Source: CAZZCS01 sp964652645 (GTDB lineage: Bacteria > Cloacimonadota > Cloacimonadia > Cloacimonadales > Cloacimonadaceae). Taken from it: DNA of 18,410 bases. The stretch lies in assembly GCA_964652645.1 (NCBI GenBank), contig CAZZCS010000044.1, positions 1 through 18,410 on the forward strand, written 5' to 3'. A program made the position numbers and the translations under genes. Shown one piece after another: positions 15,312 to 18,410 of this stretch. Position 1 is the stretch's first letter; every line of letters starts with the position of its first letter. A model generated the notes under the pieces. It did not search any database and was not told the origin of the DNA. It was given only the letters and a program-made list of their open reading frames with translations.

Positions 15312-16887
15312 GTACAGACCACAGACTTTCCTGGAGATTTACGCACAGGACCATGTGACGACGATCATTAGAAATGCTCTGGAATCCAGGCGTATTGCCC
15401 ACGCGTATCTGTTTTCCGGTCCTCGCGGAGTGGGGAAGACCTCATTGGCAAGGATTCTGGCAAAAAGCCTGAATTGTATTGAAGGGCCTACATCCAAGCC
15501 TTGCAACGTCTGCTCAAACTGTCGAGAGATCACTTCGGGAACAGCTTCGGACGTGATAGAAATAGATGGTGCCTCCAATACTGGCGTTGACGATATCCGC
15601 GAGCTACAAAGAGAATTGCTCTATGCACCCAGTCAATCCAAATATAAGATATACATAATAGACGAAGTTCACATGCTCTCCAAAAACGCTTTTAATGCCC
15701 TTCTCAAAACCCTGGAGGAACCACCTGAAAATGTGATCTTTATCTTTGCCACTACTGAACCCCACAAAGTATTGGCTACAATCGTGTCGCGCTGTCAACG
15801 CTTCGACTTCAAAAGAATACCCATCGAAGCCATAGTGGAGCGCTTGAAATACATTGTAAACGCTGAAAATATCAATATTGATAGCGAGTCGCTCTACCTG
15901 ATTGCCCGCAAAGCGGATGGAGGCATGAGAGACGCCCTGTCTTTGATGGATCAAGTACTTTCTTATTGCACGAACGATATCAAAATTGATAAGGTTCGAG
16001 AGATCTTCGGGATTCTGCCAAACCAGGTCTACCAGACTATTTTAAATAGTATAGCAGATCACGACACTACTCAGATGATTTTGGAACTGCACTCAATCTT
16101 TGAGATGGGTATCGATGTCAGCGAATTGCTGAATGATATTATGGAATTCTGTCGCATAATTATCATGATCAAGCTGAAGGTGGCAACTCCTGAGATCAAT
16201 CCAGATGAGCTTTATTGCTATGAAGAAATAGCCCCCAGATTCAGCCTTGATGAGCTAATGTACATTATTACCAGCCTCATGAATGTGAAGACCGAAATCA
16301 GGAGCAGCACAAATCCCTACTTTGTTTTGGAAGTTGCTCTTATCCGCCTTAGTAAAATGGACGAGATGCAGGATCTGGCAGCCATTATCCAGAGATTGGA
16401 ATCTGGCTCAGCAGCTCAGAGCGTCTCACTTCCAGTACAGAACCTACCCAGTCCTAAAAGACAGAGTGTCACCGATATCCCAGCTCCCAAACCGAGCTCA
16501 CCAGTAAACGAAGCTCCTCCAGCAATCGAAGGTTTTGATGAGAAAAGCCTAAAGCAAAACTGGGAAAGGTTAGTCAACAGGCTTCGTAAGGAAAGCAGCT
16601 TATCCGCCCTGGCTCTCAAAACATCCGAGATCAAGGATGTAAGCGCCAATGGCCTGGTTCTAAATCCCGATACGCCAAATAACTATAAACTGCTCTTGAA
16701 GCATCTGGATATCTTGCAGCAAATTATCACAGAGCTCTTTAAAACCAAAGTGAGAGTAACTCTGAACGAACCCAAAGCCCTCCCGATTGAAGAGGTCAAG
16801 ATCATCCCGATTAATCAAATTATCGAGGAGAACCCGATTCTGAGCAAACTGGCGGAAATTACAAAATCCACTATCGAACCTGGTTGA
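15286..16887 (+). CDS. dnaX: DNA polymerase III gamma/tau subunit
   Basis: The protein has 533 residues. The ATG follows a clear GGAGG (ATCGGAGGTACG before it). The AAA+ clamp-loader domain is complete: YRPQTFLEI near the start, Walker A GPRGVGKT (45-52), zinc-binding Cys64, Cys73, Cys76 and Cys79 (KPCNVCSNC), Walker B with DEVH (126-129), sensor 1 ATTEP (155-159) and the SRC arginine-finger motif (168-170). After about residue 370 comes a Pro- and Ser-rich linker (LPSPKRQSVTDIPAPKPSSP) and a C-terminal domain from about 415. It loads the sliding clamp and organises the replisome. The usual A-AAA-AAG frameshift site was not found, so one product is expected. The expected partner genes ybaB and recR do not follow; a glycosyltransferase does. 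Confidence 0.97.
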   Translation: MSYIVLARKYRPQTFLEIYAQDHVTTIIRNALESRRIAHAYLFSGPRGVGKTSLARILAKSLNCIEGPTSKPCNVCSNCREITSGTASDVIEIDGASNTGVDDIRELQRELLYAPSQSKYKIYIIDEVHMLSKNAFNALLKTLEEPPENVIFIFATTEPHKVLATIVSRCQRFDFKRIPIEAIVERLKYIVNAENINIDSESLYLIARKADGGMRDALSLMDQVLSYCTNDIKIDKVREIFGILPNQVYQTILNSIADHDTTQMILELHSIFEMGIDVSELLNDIMEFCRIIIMIKLKVATPEINPDELYCYEEIAPRFSLDELMYIITSLMNVKTEIRSSTNPYFVLEVALIRLSKMDEMQDLAAIIQRLESGSAAQSVSLPVQNLPSPKRQSVTDIPAPKPSSPVNEAPPAIEGFDEKSLKQNWERLVNRLRKESSLSALALKTSEIKDVSANGLVLNPDTPNNYKLLLKHLDILQQIITELFKTKVRVTLNEPKALPIEEVKIIPINQIIEENPILSKLAEITKSTIEPG

Positions 16888-16902
16888 TGCAAGGATCCTG
16901 AT

Positions 16903-17979
16903 TTGATCTTTACCATTGCAACTGGTCTGTATGTACTTGTCCTGATATATGTTAGCATCGGTATGGTGCTGAACCGTGCCAAACCCGGCAAGAGAATTGT
17001 TCCCATATCGATAATCATTGCTGCCAGAAATGAAGAAAGCAGAATCCATTATCTCTTGGAAGCGCTCGGGAAACTGGATTATCCCGAGGACAGTTACGAA
17101 GTCTTGATCGTTAACGACCATTCCACCGATGGTACCGCTGCTATTTTGGCAGGCTACGATGGCAAACATAACATCAGAGTGCTCCACAACGACATCGTTC
17201 GAGACGATCTGATCGGCAAAAAGGCTGCCATCCAATTTGGTATTCTCCATGCGAAGTACGATGTTTTCGCCTTTACTGATGCGGATTGTGTTCCCCATCC
17301 CCGATGGCTCAGAGCTATCAGCAATGGTCTGGATGAACAGACGGACTATATGCTGGGCTATACTTTTGTGTTGAATGGCGAGAAGGGACGGATCTTTAGC
17401 CTGAAAAATTTCGAACGTTCTATCTACTGCGTTTTAGCTGCTGCGGGGATGTACTACAGGAGACCAATCACCAGTTCTGCTTCGAACATGGTTTATCGCA
17501 GGAAATGCTTTATTGACTGTGGAGGCTTTGAAGGGATAGGTCATATCCGCTCTGGGGACGATGACTTGCTTCTACTGAAGATGATGCCCTATATCCGTAA
17601 AGCCCGTTTTAATACAAGCGTAGGAATGGTGATGCTGGCCATTGAGAATGGGGATGTCAAAACTCGCTACCATGCCAACATCAGGAAGGCTTCAAAGTGG
17701 CAACTGTTTCCCCATTGGCTCAAGCTTACTGCTTTCTTTGTCCTGGTGTACTTTGTGTGGTGGTATTTCCAGGCGGCTAGATTTGCCTTGGGTGAGCAGC
17801 AATTGATGCTTCCGCTCATAGTGAAAAGCGCAACAGAAATCACGATGATGAGCTTGATTCTGTTGCGCCTAAAGAAGTTAGAATTGCTTCTGTGGTATCC
17901 AGTAATGCTGGTATGGTATCCTATGAACTTTGTCTATTTTGGGCTCAGAGGTTACCTGGGCAGATATCACTGGAAATAG
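16903..17979 (+). CDS. Membrane-anchored family 2 glycosyltransferase
   Basis: The start is TTG at 16903, with AAGGA 7 nt upstream; no ATG is usable nearby. The protein has 358 residues. An N-terminal helix (about 3-22) is followed by the GT2 domain: ISIIIAARNEESRI (36-48), VNDHSTDGT (70-78), metal-binding TDADC (125-129) and the GDDDLLLL acceptor motif (218-225). Three hydrophobic stretches close the protein (about 267-285, 298-320 and 330-350). It should transfer a sugar from a nucleotide-sugar to a lipid or glycan at the inner membrane. The usual Q-x-x-R-W motif of processive members is not clear; the matching region reads ANIRKASKW, so a single-transfer enzyme is more likely. It follows dnaX by 15 nt, is probably co-transcribed, and ends 1 bp from the convergent gene. 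Confidence 0.88.
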   Translation: MIFTIATGLYVLVLIYVSIGMVLNRAKPGKRIVPISIIIAARNEESRIHYLLEALGKLDYPEDSYEVLIVNDHSTDGTAAILAGYDGKHNIRVLHNDIVRDDLIGKKAAIQFGILHAKYDVFAFTDADCVPHPRWLRAISNGLDEQTDYMLGYTFVLNGEKGRIFSLKNFERSIYCVLAAAGMYYRRPITSSASNMVYRRKCFIDCGGFEGIGHIRSGDDDLLLLKMMPYIRKARFNTSVGMVMLAIENGDVKTRYHANIRKASKWQLFPHWLKLTAFFVLVYFVWWYFQAARFALGEQQLMLPLIVKSATEITMMSLILLRLKKLELLLWYPVMLVWYPMNFVYFGLRGYLGRYHWK

Positions 17980-17980
17980 A

Positions 17981-18229
17981 CTACATCTCCACCAGTTTGG
18001 CATCCACATATTCGACTTTGTTCAGGGCTTCCACGATTGACTTCAATTCGTCTGCAGTACCATCTACTTCCAGTACAATCAGTCCGTCGTTTGCACAAAA
18101 GTCTTTTGATACTTCATGCAGCCCGAGTCTTACTTTAATGTTACACCCGTACTCAGTAAGGATGTTCTGTACTTTGACGGCTTCAGTGCTACGATGATCG
18201 ATCTTGATCAGAATTACTTTGTAAATCAT
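17981..18229 (-). CDS. TM1266-like ACT-fold protein, putative iron-only hydrogenase system regulator
   Basis: The protein has 82 residues, the usual length of the family. The ATG follows AGAGGTG. The pattern matches the small ferredoxin/ACT-like proteins annotated as putative iron-only hydrogenase system regulators (TM1266 type): an opening strand YKVILIKID, helix VKVQNILTEYG, then RLGLHEV (35-41), Cys45 with ANDGLIVLEVDGT (46-58), helix ADELKSIVEALNK, and a closing strand YVDAKLVEM. The family sits near [FeFe]-hydrogenase maturation genes, and hydF is about 6 kb away in this window. The role as regulator is an annotation, not proven. The stop is one base from the glycosyltransferase stop on the other strand. 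A perfect palindrome lies about 20 nt before its start. Confidence 0.7.
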   Translation of the reverse strand: MIYKVILIKIDHRSTEAVKVQNILTEYGCNIKVRLGLHEVSKDFCANDGLIVLEVDGTADELKSIVEALNKVEYVDAKLVEM

Positions 18230-18249
18230 ATTTCACCTCTGATCCAACC

Positions 18250-18263
18250 CTGCAGTACTGCAG
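18250..18263. promoter_or_regulatory. Perfect 14-bp palindrome upstream of the TM1266-like gene
   Basis: CTGCAGTACTGCAG equals its own reverse complement over all 14 bases. It lies 20-34 nt before the ATG at 18229, just ahead of the ribosome binding site, where an operator or a small RNA hairpin would act. The rest of 18264-18410 has no open frame on the minus strand and no clear promoter. A GAGA/TCTC mini-hairpin at about 18277-18288 is too weak to call. Confidence 0.45.
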
Positions 18264-18410
18264 TGTTTCTGTCCAGAGATTTTTCTCAAAGACTGTGGGT
18301 AACTCTGAGCTTTGGTTGTTTTACCCTGCCCCGGTCTCAATAAAAATGAGTCCAATGATCTAGATTCGGGTCTGATAAACCTGCTATCTATGTCGGGATT
18401 ATGGATTTAA

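Noticed and set aside
15286..16887. Programmed frameshift in dnaX
   Set aside because: The only A run followed by G (near 15466) has five A's and lies in the ATPase core; no A-AAA-AAG with a following hairpin was seen in the linker.
16660..17298. 212-codon open frame antisense to dnaX and the glycosyltransferase
   Set aside because: It lies opposite two well-supported genes, spans their junction and has no recognisable domain.
1..18410. CRISPR array, insertion sequence, phage or defence genes
   Set aside because: No regularly spaced repeats, transposase or integrase motifs, terminal inverted repeats or defence-type domains were seen.

Overview
The window looks like a chromosomal segment of an anaerobic, diderm (outer-membrane) bacterium. 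LptF and LptG imply lipopolysaccharide export. The HydF maturase and a TM1266-like ACT protein imply [FeFe]-hydrogenase metabolism. A DUF3078 protein, a triple-PEGA/TonB_C protein and a lipoprotein are envelope proteins. This mix, the moderate GC and the gene style would fit Candidatus Cloacimonadota (Cloacimonas-like) or a relative in the FCB group. That placement is inference from gene content; no marker gene was compared.

Layout. (1) 1-1440 (+): the 3' part of a cation-chloride cotransporter (SLC12-like), cut by the window edge. (2) 1441-1840: about 400 bases without a convincing gene. (3) 1841-4025 (+): an envelope pair, a secreted triple-PEGA/TonB_C protein followed 10 nt later by an unrecognised lipoprotein. 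(4) 4039-4541 (-): a GNAT acetyltransferase and, 16 nt downstream, a tRNA-Gly(CCC) with encoded CCA. (5) 4700-5566 (+): a DUF3078 exported beta-rich protein, ending at a bidirectional terminator at 5593-5628. (6) 15026 down to 5612 (-): a tightly packed run of eight genes: DUF2007-PyrE fusion, unknown-domain/SAM-methyltransferase fusion, rnhB, hydF, a C-N hydrolase, ligA, lptF and lptG. Neighbours overlap or nearly touch (TAG-TG, TAA-TG, ATG-A and TGA-TG junctions), except for a gap of about 128 bp before hydF. (7) 15286-17979 (+): dnaX, divergent from pyrE, then a membrane GT2 glycosyltransferase with a TTG start. (8) 17981-18229 (-): a small ACT-fold protein of the TM1266 family, convergent with the glycosyltransferase, with a perfect 14-bp palindrome just upstream.

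How the genes work together. The long minus-strand run mixes housekeeping nucleic-acid functions (pyrE, rnhB, ligA), lipopolysaccharide transport (lptF, lptG) and hydrogenase maturation (hydF). The last may be functionally paired with the TM1266-like regulator at the right end. I found no complete new defence, CRISPR or mobile system. The least ordinary points are two domain fusions (DUF2007-PyrE; unknown domain-methyltransferase), a coiled-coil insertion in LptF, the PEGA/TonB_C-lipoprotein pair, a terminator that encodes the end of lptG, and the palindrome in front of the TM1266-like gene.
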